DNA from: JAKAWQ01 sp035509315
GTDB taxonomy: Bacteria > Pseudomonadota > Alphaproteobacteria > Acetobacterales > Acetobacteraceae
Length of the DNA stretch: 64,000 bases
Assembly (NCBI GenBank): GCA_035509315.1
Contig: DATJLS010000008.1
Location: 1-64,000 of the forward strand
Direction of reading: 5' to 3'
The translations under genes and the position numbers were made by a program. The notes beneath the pieces were generated by a model. The model made no database searches. It was not told where the DNA came from and saw only the letters and a list, made by a program, of their open reading frames with translations. Below, piece after piece: positions 9,203 to 18,302 of this stretch. Numbering within the stretch: the first letter of the stretch is position 1; every line of letters starts with the position of its first letter.

Positions 9203-9886
9203 ATGAACCGATCTGTGGCCGAAATCATCTGCGAGTATGGACCCTTTCCGGGTGTCGAAAGCGTGCATGGGGTTACGTATGATGGTCAACGCGTCTGGTT
9301 TGCGTCCGGAGACAAGCTGAACGCCTTCGATCCTGCGAACGGGAAGATCCTCCACTCGGTCGATACCGCTGCGCATGCAGGTACGGCCTTTGATGGCAAG
9401 CACTTGTTTCAGATCGCTGAGGACCGCATCCAGAAGATCGATCCAAAGACCGGCCGTGTGCTCGCCACGATCCCGGCGCCCGGCGGTGGCGGTTCGGGGC
9501 TCGCTTGGGCCGAAGGGACGCTCTGGGTTGGGCAGTACCGGGGCCGGAAGATTCATCAAATCGATCCAAAAACGGGAACGATTCTTCGCACCATCGAGTC
9601 CAACCGCTTCGTCACCGGGGTCACCTGGATCGACGGCGAGCTCTGGCACGGCACCTGGGAAAATGACGAGAGCGATTTGAGGCGGATTGATCCCAGAACA
9701 GGAGAGGTCCTGGAAAGGCTCGAGATGCCGCCCGGAGTGGGCGTATCGGGACTCGAGTCCGATGGCGGCGATCAGCTCTTCTGCGGAGGCGGAAGCAGCG
9801 GGAAGGTGAGAGCCGTCCGCAGGCCCAGACAAGGCTCCGCGGCCGGCAACGGCTCCGAGATCAAAGTTAAGTCCACGAGCAAATAG
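9203..9886 (+). CDS. Small beta-propeller protein, glutamine cyclotransferase-like
   Basis: A 227-residue protein built of about 40-residue blades. FDPANGKILHSV, IDPKTGRVLATI, IDPKTGTILRTI and IDPRTGEVLERL recur at blade ends, and each blade has a W or F strand such as GTLWVGQYRGRKI. This resembles YncE/Vgb-like and glutaminyl-peptide cyclotransferase-like propellers. No signal peptide is visible, so it is probably cytoplasmic. The last about 25 residues are basic and disordered. No catalytic residues can be assigned. It follows the helix-turn-helix gene after 76 bp on the same strand. Confidence 0.65.
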   Translation: MNRSVAEIICEYGPFPGVESVHGVTYDGQRVWFASGDKLNAFDPANGKILHSVDTAAHAGTAFDGKHLFQIAEDRIQKIDPKTGRVLATIPAPGGGGSGLAWAEGTLWVGQYRGRKIHQIDPKTGTILRTIESNRFVTGVTWIDGELWHGTWENDESDLRRIDPRTGEVLERLEMPPGVGVSGLESDGGDQLFCGGGSSGKVRAVRRPRQGSAAGNGSEIKVKSTSK

Positions 9887-9982
9887 TCAAAGGGGACGCA
9901 TACGGGCAGGGTTTACACAAACCTTGTGCGAAGAGCCAGGGCGACGAGGGGCACAACCACCGGACAGCCATGATGCGGCTTG

Positions 9983-10060
9983 GAGCGGCTCGCGTTCGCA
10001 TAGGCTCACGAGAACCGCTCTATCGATTTGTCTTGGCGAGCTTCTTCACGCGGTCAACCG
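9983..10060. repeat. Diverged copy of the dispersed palindromic repeat
   Basis: GAGCGGCTCGCG at 9983-9994 pairs with CGAGAACCGCTC ending at 10020. On the minus strand the core reads AGAGCGG, GTGAGC, GCGAAC, CCGCTC, in the same order as the copies at 14771 and 22475. The following ATTTGTCTT (10025 onward) matches the second half of the long copies. It lies in the 203-bp gap between the propeller gene and the molybdenum hydroxylase stop. Confidence 0.6.
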
Positions 10061-10089
10061 ATTTGGGCTCATCGCGATCTGCTCTCGGA

Positions 10090-12405
10090 TCAGGCGGCGC
10101 GCAGTGCTTGCCACACCCGTTCCGACGTCGCCGGCATATCGAGCGTGTTCACCCCATCCTCTGCCAGCGCGTCGAGAATGGCGTTGATAACGGCCGGTGG
10201 GCTGCCCACGGCTCCCGCCTCGCCCGCGCCTTTGACGCCAAGCGGATTGGTGGTGCAAGGCACTTCGACAAACGCGACCTCGATATCCGGCAAATCGTCG
10301 GCACGCGGGAGCGCGTAGTCTGTGAAGCTCCCGGAAAGCAACTGGCCGGACGCCGGATCATACACGGTGCGCTCCAGCGTTGCCTGGCCGAAGCCCTGCG
10401 TCACGCCGCCATGAACTTGGCCACGCACGATCATCGGGTTCACGGCCTTGCCCACATCGTCAGTGACGGTGTAGCGCACCAGGCGCACCCTGCCGGTTTC
10501 GGGATCGACCTCGACCTCGGCCATGTGGCAGCCGTTCGGGAACGTATGCGCCTTGATTTCGGCGACCTCAGCGGTGTCGAGAATAATCGCCTTCTCTCCG
10601 GCCACTTGCTTGCGGCGCTGACTGGCGGCGAGCGCGAGAATATCGATCCCGCGATCCGTGCCGGTGATCGAGAAGTGCCCGTCGGCGAAAACGATGTCAC
10701 CTAAAGCCGCTTCCAGCTCTTCCGCGGCGGCCTGACGCCCCTTCTCGATCACGCTCTCGGTGGTGACGAGGATCGCCTGCCCTTCGGAATAGAGGCTGCG
10801 CGCCCCACCAGTGCCGCCACCGACAGGGATCGTGTCGGTGTCGCCCTGGCGGATGCGCACCAGCTCGGCATCGATGCCGAGCTGGTTGGAGATCAGCTGC
10901 ACATAGGCGGTCTCATGTCCCTGACCGGTCGATTGGGTGCCGACATAGACATCCACGCCACCATCCTCAGCGAAACGGATCTCGGCGCGTTCGGTAGGAT
11001 CGCCACCGGTCGCCTCCAGATAGTATGCCACGCCGAGGCCGCGCCGCAGGCCACGCGCCTTCGCCGCGGCACGGCGGGCGGGAAAACCCACCCAGTCGAT
11101 CGCGCGAAGTGCCGTATCGAGCACGGTGGGAAAGTCGCCACTGTCGTAGGTCTTGCCCATCGGCGTCGCGTGCGGCAGGTCCGCCGGGCGGAGCATATTG
11201 CGCCTGCGAAACTCGACACGGTCAAGGCCGAGTTCCCGTGCCGCCTGATCCATCAGCCGTTCCACCAGATAGTTGCTCTCGGGCCGGCCGGCGCCGCGAT
11301 AGGCATCGACCGGGACGGTATTGGTGAAGACGCCGATCACATTCGCATAGACAGCCTGGATCCCGTATACGCTGGCCAGCACGCCGGTGCCGGCGTAGGT
11401 CGGGATATAGGGTGCAAAGGTGGAGAGGTAGGCCCCCATATTGGCGACGTTTCGGGTACGAAGGGCCAGCACCCTGCCCCCGGCATCAATGGAAAGTTCG
11501 CCGAGAGTCACATTGTCCCGGCCTTGGGTGTCGCAGACGAAGGCTTCCGCCCGCTCCGATATCCATTTCACCGGCTGGCCGAGCTTGCGCGCCGCGTAGC
11601 AGGTCAACACATGCTCGGCATAAAGAAAGAGCTTCATGCCGAAGCCGCCGCCCACATCAGGCGTGATGACGCGAAACTTGTCCGCCTCCACCCCGAAGAC
11701 GCCGTTGATGAGCCCCTTCACCAGCCAGCCGCCCTGGGTATTCGCATAGAGCGTCCAACGCCCGGTCGCGGCGTCGTATTCAGCGAGAGCGGCCCGCGCC
11801 TCCAGGGAAGAGACGATGATGCGGTTGTTCACCACCGTGAGCCGGGTGACATGCGCCGCCTTGGCAAACAACGCGTCGGTGGCGTCCTTATCGCCGATCG
11901 ACCAGTCGAAGACCTGGTTGCCCGAGAGATCGGGCCATACCTTCGCCGCCCCGGCTTCCAAGGCAACGTTGGGATCGGTGACCGCGGGGCGGATGTCGTA
12001 TTCGACCATGATCGCCTCAGCCGCATCTCGTGCGGCCTTCGCGCTCTCGGCAACGATGAAGGCGACCGGATCGCCGACATGACGCACGGCGCCGTCTGCC
12101 AGCACAGGGTGCGGTGGAGCGGCCATCTTGGAGCCGTCTCGATTCTCCAGCCTCACGGCACAGGGCAAGGGGCCGATCCCGTCAGCGGCAAGATCGGCGT
12201 TGGTGTAGATCGCTCGCACACCAGGCGTGGAAGCGGCGGCCACGATATCGATGGAGTTGATGGTGGCGGCAGCGTGCGGGCTGCGCAATACAACGCCGTA
12301 CAGCATGCCCGGCAGCCGGATATCGTCGGTGTAGCGCCCATGGCCCAGCAGCAGCCGGGGGTCTTCAACGCGGCGGATGGGCTGGGCGAGGCCAAACTTG
12401 GTCAT
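10090..12405 (-). CDS. Molybdenum hydroxylase large subunit (xanthine dehydrogenase / CoxL form II-like)
   Basis: A 771-residue molybdopterin-binding subunit of the xanthine oxidase family. RRVEDPRLLLGHGRYTDDI opens the protein, DVGGGFGMK is the Mo-pterin loop, AYRGAGRPE at 368-376 is the active-site loop, and GVKGAGEAGAVG near the end carries the catalytic glutamate. Form I CO dehydrogenase has AYRCSFR, so genuine CO oxidation is not supported. The substrate could be an aldehyde, purine or N-heterocycle. Normally such subunits sit beside FAD and 2Fe-2S subunits, and none is adjacent here, so partners must be elsewhere or the enzyme is orphaned. Confidence 0.88.
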   Translation of the reverse strand: MTKFGLAQPIRRVEDPRLLLGHGRYTDDIRLPGMLYGVVLRSPHAAATINSIDIVAAASTPGVRAIYTNADLAADGIGPLPCAVRLENRDGSKMAAPPHPVLADGAVRHVGDPVAFIVAESAKAARDAAEAIMVEYDIRPAVTDPNVALEAGAAKVWPDLSGNQVFDWSIGDKDATDALFAKAAHVTRLTVVNNRIIVSSLEARAALAEYDAATGRWTLYANTQGGWLVKGLINGVFGVEADKFRVITPDVGGGFGMKLFLYAEHVLTCYAARKLGQPVKWISERAEAFVCDTQGRDNVTLGELSIDAGGRVLALRTRNVANMGAYLSTFAPYIPTYAGTGVLASVYGIQAVYANVIGVFTNTVPVDAYRGAGRPESNYLVERLMDQAARELGLDRVEFRRRNMLRPADLPHATPMGKTYDSGDFPTVLDTALRAIDWVGFPARRAAAKARGLRRGLGVAYYLEATGGDPTERAEIRFAEDGGVDVYVGTQSTGQGHETAYVQLISNQLGIDAELVRIRQGDTDTIPVGGGTGGARSLYSEGQAILVTTESVIEKGRQAAAEELEAALGDIVFADGHFSITGTDRGIDILALAASQRRKQVAGEKAIILDTAEVAEIKAHTFPNGCHMAEVEVDPETGRVRLVRYTVTDDVGKAVNPMIVRGQVHGGVTQGFGQATLERTVYDPASGQLLSGSFTDYALPRADDLPDIEVAFVEVPCTTNPLGVKGAGEAGAVGSPPAVINAILDALAEDGVNTLDMPATSERVWQALRAA

Positions 12406-12713
12406 GGCGGGCAGTCTCCGGCTGGATCTGGGTCACGGAACGACACCATGCCCGTATGGTGCGATGCGAGGAAAGGGAACGCAAGTCGGCTCCCGCCCCT
12501 TGCCCGCGGGCTCGACCGGGTGGCGGACAAACCGGCCGGACCGCGCGTGAGGCGCCTCCTTTGCGAACAATCCGGGTTCGTATTCAGAAGCATTTGCAAC
12601 ACTCTCTTAGTGAAACCAGGGACGTGCGGCCACGTCTCTGAGGCCGGTTGACGCCCCATGCCGAGTGGAGTTGGGTTGAGAACCCGATGGATGCAGGGAA
12701 GAGGAGCGTTGCC
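12406..12713. other. Divergent intergenic region
   Basis: This 308-bp gap separates the hydroxylase and aldolase-like genes, which point away from each other. It should hold both promoters. A short inverted repeat, CACCAT-6 bp-ATGGTG, lies at about 12449-12466 and could be an operator or a leader hairpin. A good ribosome-binding site, GAGGAG at 12701-12706, precedes the aldolase-like GTG start. No gene is recognised in it. Confidence 0.45.
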
Positions 12714-13712
12714 GTGACACGGCTCGATGCCAAGCTTGCTCGAATCTTGAGAGGGGGGAGCAAGCGAAGCGATTTCATCATTGCGGATGCGAAGGATCCC
12801 GATATGGGCCCCGGGCTCTGGTCCTCCGGCCCCGATCGCGGCTCTGACGGCGCTTGGACGCGCTATCGTAGCCGTATTCAGTTCCTGGATCAGATCCGTG
12901 CGATTGTCCGTCAGGACATCGTCGATGTGATGCTCGCCTCGCTCAGCAATCTGGAGATTCTGCTGGCAGAAGGCTTGTTCACGGAGCATGCGGTCAAGCC
13001 GGTGATCCGCGCGAATGACGCAACCGATATCTGGATGGTCCGGGGTGGAACATACGCGAAGCGCCCCTCGCGCCCGTTTCGCACTGCAAGCCTTGCGCGC
13101 GCGCGGCAGGCCGGGATCGATCTCGGGCTCTATTCGATGACTTTCAACAATGACCTAGACGCCGATGTCGCTTCCCTCGAGGCCTATGGACGGTTTCGGG
13201 ACGATGCCGCAAGGCACGGATTTCGGCACTTCCTGGAAGTCTTCAATCCGAACGTCGATACCGGCATTTCGGCGGAGATATTGCCGCACTTCATCAATGA
13301 TTGCATCGTGCGCGCGCTTGCAGGCGTGGCGGCTGCCGATCGTCCGGTTTTTCTCAAGGTCGCATACAACGGCCCTAAGGCATTGGAAGAGCTGGCGAGC
13401 TGGGACTCGTCACTGGTGGTCGGCATATTGGGCGGCAGCGCGGGTACGACACGAGACACGTTTGAGTTGTTGGCACAGGTGCAAAGATACGGGGCGCGTG
13501 TTGCCCTGTTCGGCCGCAAGATCAATCTGGCGGAATCCCCGCTCGCCATCGTTGCCTTGATGCGTGAGGTGGCGCACGGCAATCTCGCCCCGGAAGAGGC
13601 GGTACGCGCCTATCACGAAAAGCTTCGTGAGCAGGGTGTGAAGCCTCTGCGCACACTCGATGAAGACATCGCGATCACCGATCCGGTGCTCAAGACCGGC
13701 GCATCGGCCTGA
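12714..13712 (+). CDS. Class I aldolase-like TIM-barrel protein of a sugar locus
   Basis: The start is GTG at 12714, eight bases after GAGGAG, giving 332 residues. Conserved-looking stretches are FIIADAKDPDMG, GIDLGLYSMTFNNDLDADV, FLEVFNPNVD, VFLKVAYNGPKALEEL and ALFGRKINLAESPLAIVALM. The lysine in FLKVAYNGPKAL and the GRKIN strand recall DhnA/class I aldolase barrels, so Schiff-base chemistry on a sugar phosphate is plausible but unproven. The PfkB kinase follows directly, and the two are probably co-transcribed as kinase plus aldolase for one sugar. I do not know a characterised member. Confidence 0.6.
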   Translation: MTRLDAKLARILRGGSKRSDFIIADAKDPDMGPGLWSSGPDRGSDGAWTRYRSRIQFLDQIRAIVRQDIVDVMLASLSNLEILLAEGLFTEHAVKPVIRANDATDIWMVRGGTYAKRPSRPFRTASLARARQAGIDLGLYSMTFNNDLDADVASLEAYGRFRDDAARHGFRHFLEVFNPNVDTGISAEILPHFINDCIVRALAGVAAADRPVFLKVAYNGPKALEELASWDSSLVVGILGGSAGTTRDTFELLAQVQRYGARVALFGRKINLAESPLAIVALMREVAHGNLAPEEAVRAYHEKLREQGVKPLRTLDEDIAITDPVLKTGASA

Positions 13713-13718
13713 TTGGCC

Positions 13719-14744
13719 GTGCACGAACAGAGGGAAGGGTTCGTCACCGGCGGCACATGGTGTGTCGATCGCAACAAGCTACTGGAATTCTGGCCTACCG
13801 AGGATGGAATTGCGCGCATTCTCGCCGTCGAGCAGCGTGGGGGTGGTTCCGGTTGCAATTTTGCGGTTGATATCCGCAGGCTTGACCCAACGATGGCGGT
13901 GGCGACGATCGGGCTCGTCGGCGATGACGAGGATGGCCGCTTCCTGATCGCCGAAGCGGATGCGCATGGCATCGAGCGCGAACATCTCGCGGTGACGGCT
14001 GAGGCGCCGACGCAATACACCGAGGCTTATGGATCGCTGAAGACCGGCCGACGCACCCATCTTTATTTCCAGGGCACGGCAGCGCTCCTGACGCCCGAAC
14101 ACTTCGCGGGCCTTGAACGCTTGGGGGGACGGCTCTTCCGTCTGGGTCTTCCCGGCGTTCATCCGGCAATGGACATGCCGTGGGGCGAAGCGGCCAATGG
14201 CTGGGTTGCGGTGCTTCGGCAAGCGCAGGCGGCGGAATTGAAGACAAGCCTTGAACTGGTGAGCATGGAATCGGAGCGCATCGCCATGCTGGGGCGGCCG
14301 TGCCTGCCCTATCTCGATTATCTTATCGTCAACGATATCGAGATTGGAGGACTCTCCGGTGAAGCAACGATTCGGGCTGCCGGCACCAATTTGAATGCCG
14401 TCGAGCGGGCGGTACGAAAGGTTGCGACGCTCGGCTCGATGGAGCTTGTGGTGGCGCATTTCCCCACCGGCGCGATTGCCGCAACACGAGACGGGGCATT
14501 GGTCCGTCAGCCTTCGCTCAACGTGCCCGGCAAGGAGATCATTGCCGCCAACGGCGCGGGCGATGCCTTTGCCGCCGGCACACTCTACGCAATCCATCAA
14601 GGCTGGAACGTTTCGGATGCGTTGGTGCTCGGGCATGCCGCCGCCGCGGCGTCGCTCAGGGCTCTTTCGACGACAGGCGCGGTCGAAACATGGCAAGAGT
14701 GCCTTGCTCTCGTTCGCCGCTGGGGAACTCGGGAGTCCCTGTGA
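13719..14744 (+). CDS. PfkB-family carbohydrate kinase
   Basis: A ribokinase-fold sugar kinase of about 340 residues. The start is uncertain: TTG at 13713 touches the stop of the previous gene, and GTG at 13719 is the next option. RGGGSGCNFAVDIRRLD and VATIGLVGDDEDG form the substrate lid side. NGAGDAFAAGTLYAI holds the anion hole and catalytic aspartate (GAGD). YLIVNDIEIGGLSG is typical of PfkB kinases. Its place right after the aldolase-like gene suggests phosphorylation before aldol cleavage (inference). The downstream side ends in a palindromic repeat. Confidence 0.87.
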   Translation: MHEQREGFVTGGTWCVDRNKLLEFWPTEDGIARILAVEQRGGGSGCNFAVDIRRLDPTMAVATIGLVGDDEDGRFLIAEADAHGIEREHLAVTAEAPTQYTEAYGSLKTGRRTHLYFQGTAALLTPEHFAGLERLGGRLFRLGLPGVHPAMDMPWGEAANGWVAVLRQAQAAELKTSLELVSMESERIAMLGRPCLPYLDYLIVNDIEIGGLSGEATIRAAGTNLNAVERAVRKVATLGSMELVVAHFPTGAIAATRDGALVRQPSLNVPGKEIIAANGAGDAFAAGTLYAIHQGWNVSDALVLGHAAAAASLRALSTTGAVETWQECLALVRRWGTRESL

Positions 14745-14770
14745 TCCGGACTCCTGGAGCGTGCGCGGAT

Positions 14771-14876
14771 CTAGAGCGGGATGCGTTCGCCTGTGTTCAC
14801 GTATCCCGCTCTCTACCATTTGTTTTCCCGCGTGATTCACGCCTCCGGTTTTCCCACCTTCGGCGATCACGCTCTA
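14771..14876. repeat. Two-hairpin palindromic repeat, long form
   Basis: The first hairpin, from TAGAGCGGGAT at 14772 to ATCCCGCTCT at about 14812, is followed by CCATTTGTTTTCCCGCGTGA and a second hairpin formed by GCGTGAT and GATCACGC. The unit ends in GCTCTA. A very similar unit lies at 22475-22580. The final CTA, read on the minus strand, is the TAG stop codon of xylB. The element sits between two convergent genes and may also act as a transcription terminator. Confidence 0.82.
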
Positions 14877-16334
14877 AAGGCGCGCGGCAAAACTCTCCCG
14901 AAGCGCCGGATACAATTGGCGGAAGATTTCGCGCCGCCGCGAGAGGTTTTCGGCAAGCTCGGCTTCCGGCGCCTGCTCATACGATATGGGTGCGGGAATG
15001 CAAGTCTCCGCGACCGTACCCTCACCCGCCGCGATGAGTCCGAGACGCGCCGCGCCCAATGCGGGCCCAACCTCGCCGCCTTCGTGATAAATCAACCGTT
15101 TGCCAAGTGCTGTGGCAAGAATTCGGCCCCAGAGAACGCTCCGCGCCCCGCCACCTGTGACGGAAAGCGCCGCGATTGGCCCGCCTTTTTCTTCCAGCGC
15201 CTCCAACCCGTCGGCGAGGGCGAAAGCGACACCTTCCAGCACCGCCCGGGTCAGGTCGGCACGGACTGTTCCGCCTTCCAGTCCGAAGAACACACCTGCG
15301 GCCCTCGGATCATTGTGAGGTGTGCGCTCTCCGGCAAGGTACGGCAGGAACACCGGCCCGCGCGCGGCTGCCACCCCTTCCCGTTCCAATTCATCGAGGA
15401 GTACGGTCTCGTTTGCAGCACCGGTGACACGCGCGAGCCAGGTGAGACATGATGCGGCTGCCAGGCAGACGGCCATGCGATGCCAGGTCGCCGGCAGGCA
15501 ATGGCAGAAAGCGTGGACAGTGCGCTCCGGTGCCGGACGAAAGCGGTCATCGCACACGAATACAACGCCTGAGCTCCCGAGAGAGAGGAACGCCTGCCCG
15601 GCTGCGACGCAACCAAGGCCGACAGCGGCCGCTGCATTGTCTCCTCCGCCACCAGCCACGATCGTGCTGGAAGGAAGGCCCCAGTCGCGCGCAAGCTCGG
15701 GTCGCACAGCTCCTGTCGGTTCGGTCCCCTCGGCAAGCCGGGGCATATGCCGGATGGAAAGCCAGGTCGCGGCCAGCAGCTCGGGGGACCAGCGCCGCAT
15801 TGCAACATCCAGCCAGAGCGTCCCCGATGCATCCGACATGTCGGACACGGCTTCCCCGCTCATCCGAAGGCGCAGCCAATCCTTCGGCAGGAGCACACGG
15901 GAGACAGAGCTGAAGACGTCCGGTTCGTGGCGGCGTATCCACATGAGCTTCGGTGCCGTGAAGCCGGGCATGGCAAGATTGCCCGCGATCCGGCGCGCGA
16001 GCGGATCGAGCGCAACACATTCCGCCGAGGAACGTCCATCATTCCAGAGGATCGCCGGCCTCAGCACCCTGTCCGCAGCATCCAGAAGCACCGCACCATG
16101 CATCTGCCCTGCGAGACCGACAGCCCGTACTTGCGAAAGATCCGCCTGCGCGCGAAGCATCGTCATCGCCGTCTTTGCGGCCTCCCACCAATCCTCCGGC
16201 GCCTGCTCACTCCAGAGAGGATGCGGGTATGAGACGGAAAGCGGAGCGATCGCCTCCGCCAGAAGAGCACCATCCCTGCCGATCAGGACGGCCTTGAGGC
16301 TCGATGTTCCGAGATCGATCCCGATCGCGCTCAT
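14874..16334 (-). CDS. xylB: Xylulokinase (FGGY family)
   Basis: The ATG at 16334 follows AGGA at a good distance and gives 486 residues, equal to E. coli XylB (484), so a longer upstream start is rejected. GIDLGTSSLKAVLI is the first phosphate loop, QMHGAVLLDA and ILWNDGRSSAEC are xylulose kinase signatures, GGGGDNAAAAVGLG and SVTGGGARSVLWGRILA form the second domain. It makes xylulose 5-phosphate in the cytoplasm. It is divergent from the binding-protein gene, sharing a 289-bp control region. Its stop codon lies in the palindromic repeat. Confidence 0.93.
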   Translation of the reverse strand: MSAIGIDLGTSSLKAVLIGRDGALLAEAIAPLSVSYPHPLWSEQAPEDWWEAAKTAMTMLRAQADLSQVRAVGLAGQMHGAVLLDAADRVLRPAILWNDGRSSAECVALDPLARRIAGNLAMPGFTAPKLMWIRRHEPDVFSSVSRVLLPKDWLRLRMSGEAVSDMSDASGTLWLDVAMRRWSPELLAATWLSIRHMPRLAEGTEPTGAVRPELARDWGLPSSTIVAGGGGDNAAAAVGLGCVAAGQAFLSLGSSGVVFVCDDRFRPAPERTVHAFCHCLPATWHRMAVCLAAASCLTWLARVTGAANETVLLDELEREGVAAARGPVFLPYLAGERTPHNDPRAAGVFFGLEGGTVRADLTRAVLEGVAFALADGLEALEEKGGPIAALSVTGGGARSVLWGRILATALGKRLIYHEGGEVGPALGAARLGLIAAGEGTVAETCIPAPISYEQAPEAELAENLSRRREIFRQLYPALRESFAARL

Positions 16335-16623
16335 TCCGTCATCCTGCCTCGGATTCACGGGCGCGGGAAGCGCTGCTCGCACAGGGCGCGATATTGCGAG
16401 TTCCTGCAAAAGCGCAAATAGATGCCATCCCGGAACGCTGGGATCGTCGCGGCGGCTGGCTATTGACGGTGGCCGGCAACGAAGGGATAACTTCGCCCAA
16501 AGGAAAAGATGTCAGCCCTGATGGGGGGAGGACTGATCGCCCGCCGTTTCCCCCTGGCTGACAAATCAGCCACGTACGCCGCGTCGAGACGCGGCGAAGC
16601 GTAGAGCAGAGGGGAAACGAGCC
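16335..16623. promoter_or_regulatory. Divergent control region between xylB and the sugar-binding protein
   Basis: A 289-bp region upstream of both genes. A ribosome-binding site AGAGGGGA lies just before the ATG at 16624. I could not identify a clear operator or CcpA/LacI-like palindrome, and no regulator gene is present in this locus. Confidence 0.4.
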
Positions 16624-18276
16624 ATGTCGCCGGACGATAACAATGCAGAAAAATTCAAGGATCTCGCAGAATCCTATTACAAAGGCCGCCTCGATCGCCG
16701 CCGTTTCCTGGAACTGGCAGGCGGCCTCGGCTTCTCGGCAGCAATTCTCGGCAAGCTGGTGCGGCCGGCCTGCGCCGCCAATCCTGACCTTCTGCCTTCC
16801 GATCCGATATCGCCGTACGAGGCGCCCATCACCAAACAGCGGGTCGCCTATCTCAAGACCAAGCCCTACAAGGGGACCACCATCAACGTCATGGCGGTGA
16901 AGGCGACGGTGGGCGATTGTGTCAAGTATCACGCCCCGCACTGGGAGGAGATCACTGGCGGCCGCGTCAATGTCGCCGAGGTGCCGATCGAGACACTGCA
17001 CACCCAGATCTTTGCGGATTTGGCGAGCGGGCTCGGCCGTTACGATGCATACCAGACGGCATGCTGGTTCTACGGTGATTATTTCGTGCCGAAGGATCCT
17101 TATATCGTCGCGCTCGAACCCTATCTCGCCGATCCACGCTATTCGTACTGGAACCCGGACGATTGGCTGACACCGATGCGCAGGCTCTATAGTTGGGGGG
17201 GGAAGACCTATGGGTCCCTCTTCGACGGCGATGCCCAATGCCTCTATTATCGGCGCGATGTCTTCGCCGACGCGGGCAACCAACAAAAATTCAAGCAGAA
17301 ATACGGGTACGACCTGCCAGCGCCGCCGACGACCACGCAGCAGATGCACGACCTCGCCGATTTCTTTACCGGCTGGGACTGGAATGGCGATGGCAGCAAG
17401 GACTGGGGCATGGCGCTGCACGCCAAGGTCAATGAGCAGGGCTTCTTTCATTTCCTCACCCTTGCCGCGCCTTACGTGGTCTCGCCCGACAATAAATATT
17501 TCTATTTCCATCCGGATACGATGAAACCGCTCATCAACTCCGAGGGACATCTGCGCGCGTTGGAAGATTATGTGAAGTTTCTCGCCAATGGACCGCGCGA
17601 GGAAATCGCCTGGACGCTTGGCCAGGGCTGGAACCTTTTTCTCGAAGGGCATTGCGCGATGGAGCCGACCTGGGGCGACCTGCCGACGCTCGCGCAGGAC
17701 CCGAAATCTTCCAAAGTACAGGGCAAGGTCGGAGGTGGCCCGATCCCCGGCACGACCGAGGCGTTCAACCCGATCGCGGGCAGTTGGAAAAAATACGCGC
17801 TCAACCAGGTGGGCAATGTCAATGGCGGCACTTGGCACCCGGTGCTTTCGCGCCTCTCCAAGCACAAGGAGGCGACCTACGACTTCATGGCCTTCATGGC
17901 CAACAACAAGAACGCCTTCTTCAACTGCACGCATGGCTGGACTGGAGTTCAGCCGGGCATGAAGTTCGAGTACCTCGCGCCAGCGGGGACCAGCACGATC
18001 GCCGAGTGGCAAGCGCAAGGGTGGAACGCATCCGACTGCGCGCAGTACCTGCATGCCTACTACGCGGATCTCACCTTGCCGTCCCAGGAAAACTATCTGC
18101 GCATTCCGGGTGCGGCCGAATACTGGCATGAACTCGACCTCAACATCTCGGCCGTGCTTGCCGGCCAGATGAAGCCCAAGGACGCTCTTGATCAAACCGC
18201 CTCGTCCTGGGAGAGCGTGACCGAGCGCTATGGCCGGGCCCGGCAGAAAGCGCTTTACAACGCTTCCTTCTCCTGA
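16624..18276 (+). CDS. Tat-exported sugar ABC transporter substrate-binding protein (CUT1)
   Basis: A 550-residue periplasmic binding protein. The N-terminus has a long charged n-region and then DRRRFLELAGGLGFSAAIL, a twin-arginine motif at residues 25-28, with an Ala-rich cleavage site near residue 51. Export in folded form through Tat is therefore likely. The mature part has the cluster B/MalE-like pattern, including PTWGDLPTL and EATYDFMAFMANNKNAF. The next two genes are its permeases. The sugar is unknown. The kinases on both sides suggest a ketose, pentose or polyol. Confidence 0.88.
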   Translation: MSPDDNNAEKFKDLAESYYKGRLDRRRFLELAGGLGFSAAILGKLVRPACAANPDLLPSDPISPYEAPITKQRVAYLKTKPYKGTTINVMAVKATVGDCVKYHAPHWEEITGGRVNVAEVPIETLHTQIFADLASGLGRYDAYQTACWFYGDYFVPKDPYIVALEPYLADPRYSYWNPDDWLTPMRRLYSWGGKTYGSLFDGDAQCLYYRRDVFADAGNQQKFKQKYGYDLPAPPTTTQQMHDLADFFTGWDWNGDGSKDWGMALHAKVNEQGFFHFLTLAAPYVVSPDNKYFYFHPDTMKPLINSEGHLRALEDYVKFLANGPREEIAWTLGQGWNLFLEGHCAMEPTWGDLPTLAQDPKSSKVQGKVGGGPIPGTTEAFNPIAGSWKKYALNQVGNVNGGTWHPVLSRLSKHKEATYDFMAFMANNKNAFFNCTHGWTGVQPGMKFEYLAPAGTSTIAEWQAQGWNASDCAQYLHAYYADLTLPSQENYLRIPGAAEYWHELDLNISAVLAGQMKPKDALDQTASSWESVTERYGRARQKALYNASFS

Positions 18277-18302
18277 GCGACGCAGGAAGCCGGGCCGGCG
18301 AG

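Noticed and set aside
10090..12405. CO dehydrogenase (true form I CoxL)
   Set aside because: The active-site loop is AYRGAGRPE, not AYRCSFR, and there are no adjacent coxM or coxS genes.
16339..18195. A leftward open frame of 618 codons opposite the sugar-binding protein
   Set aside because: It is the antisense of a confident Tat-exported binding protein. No domain is visible.
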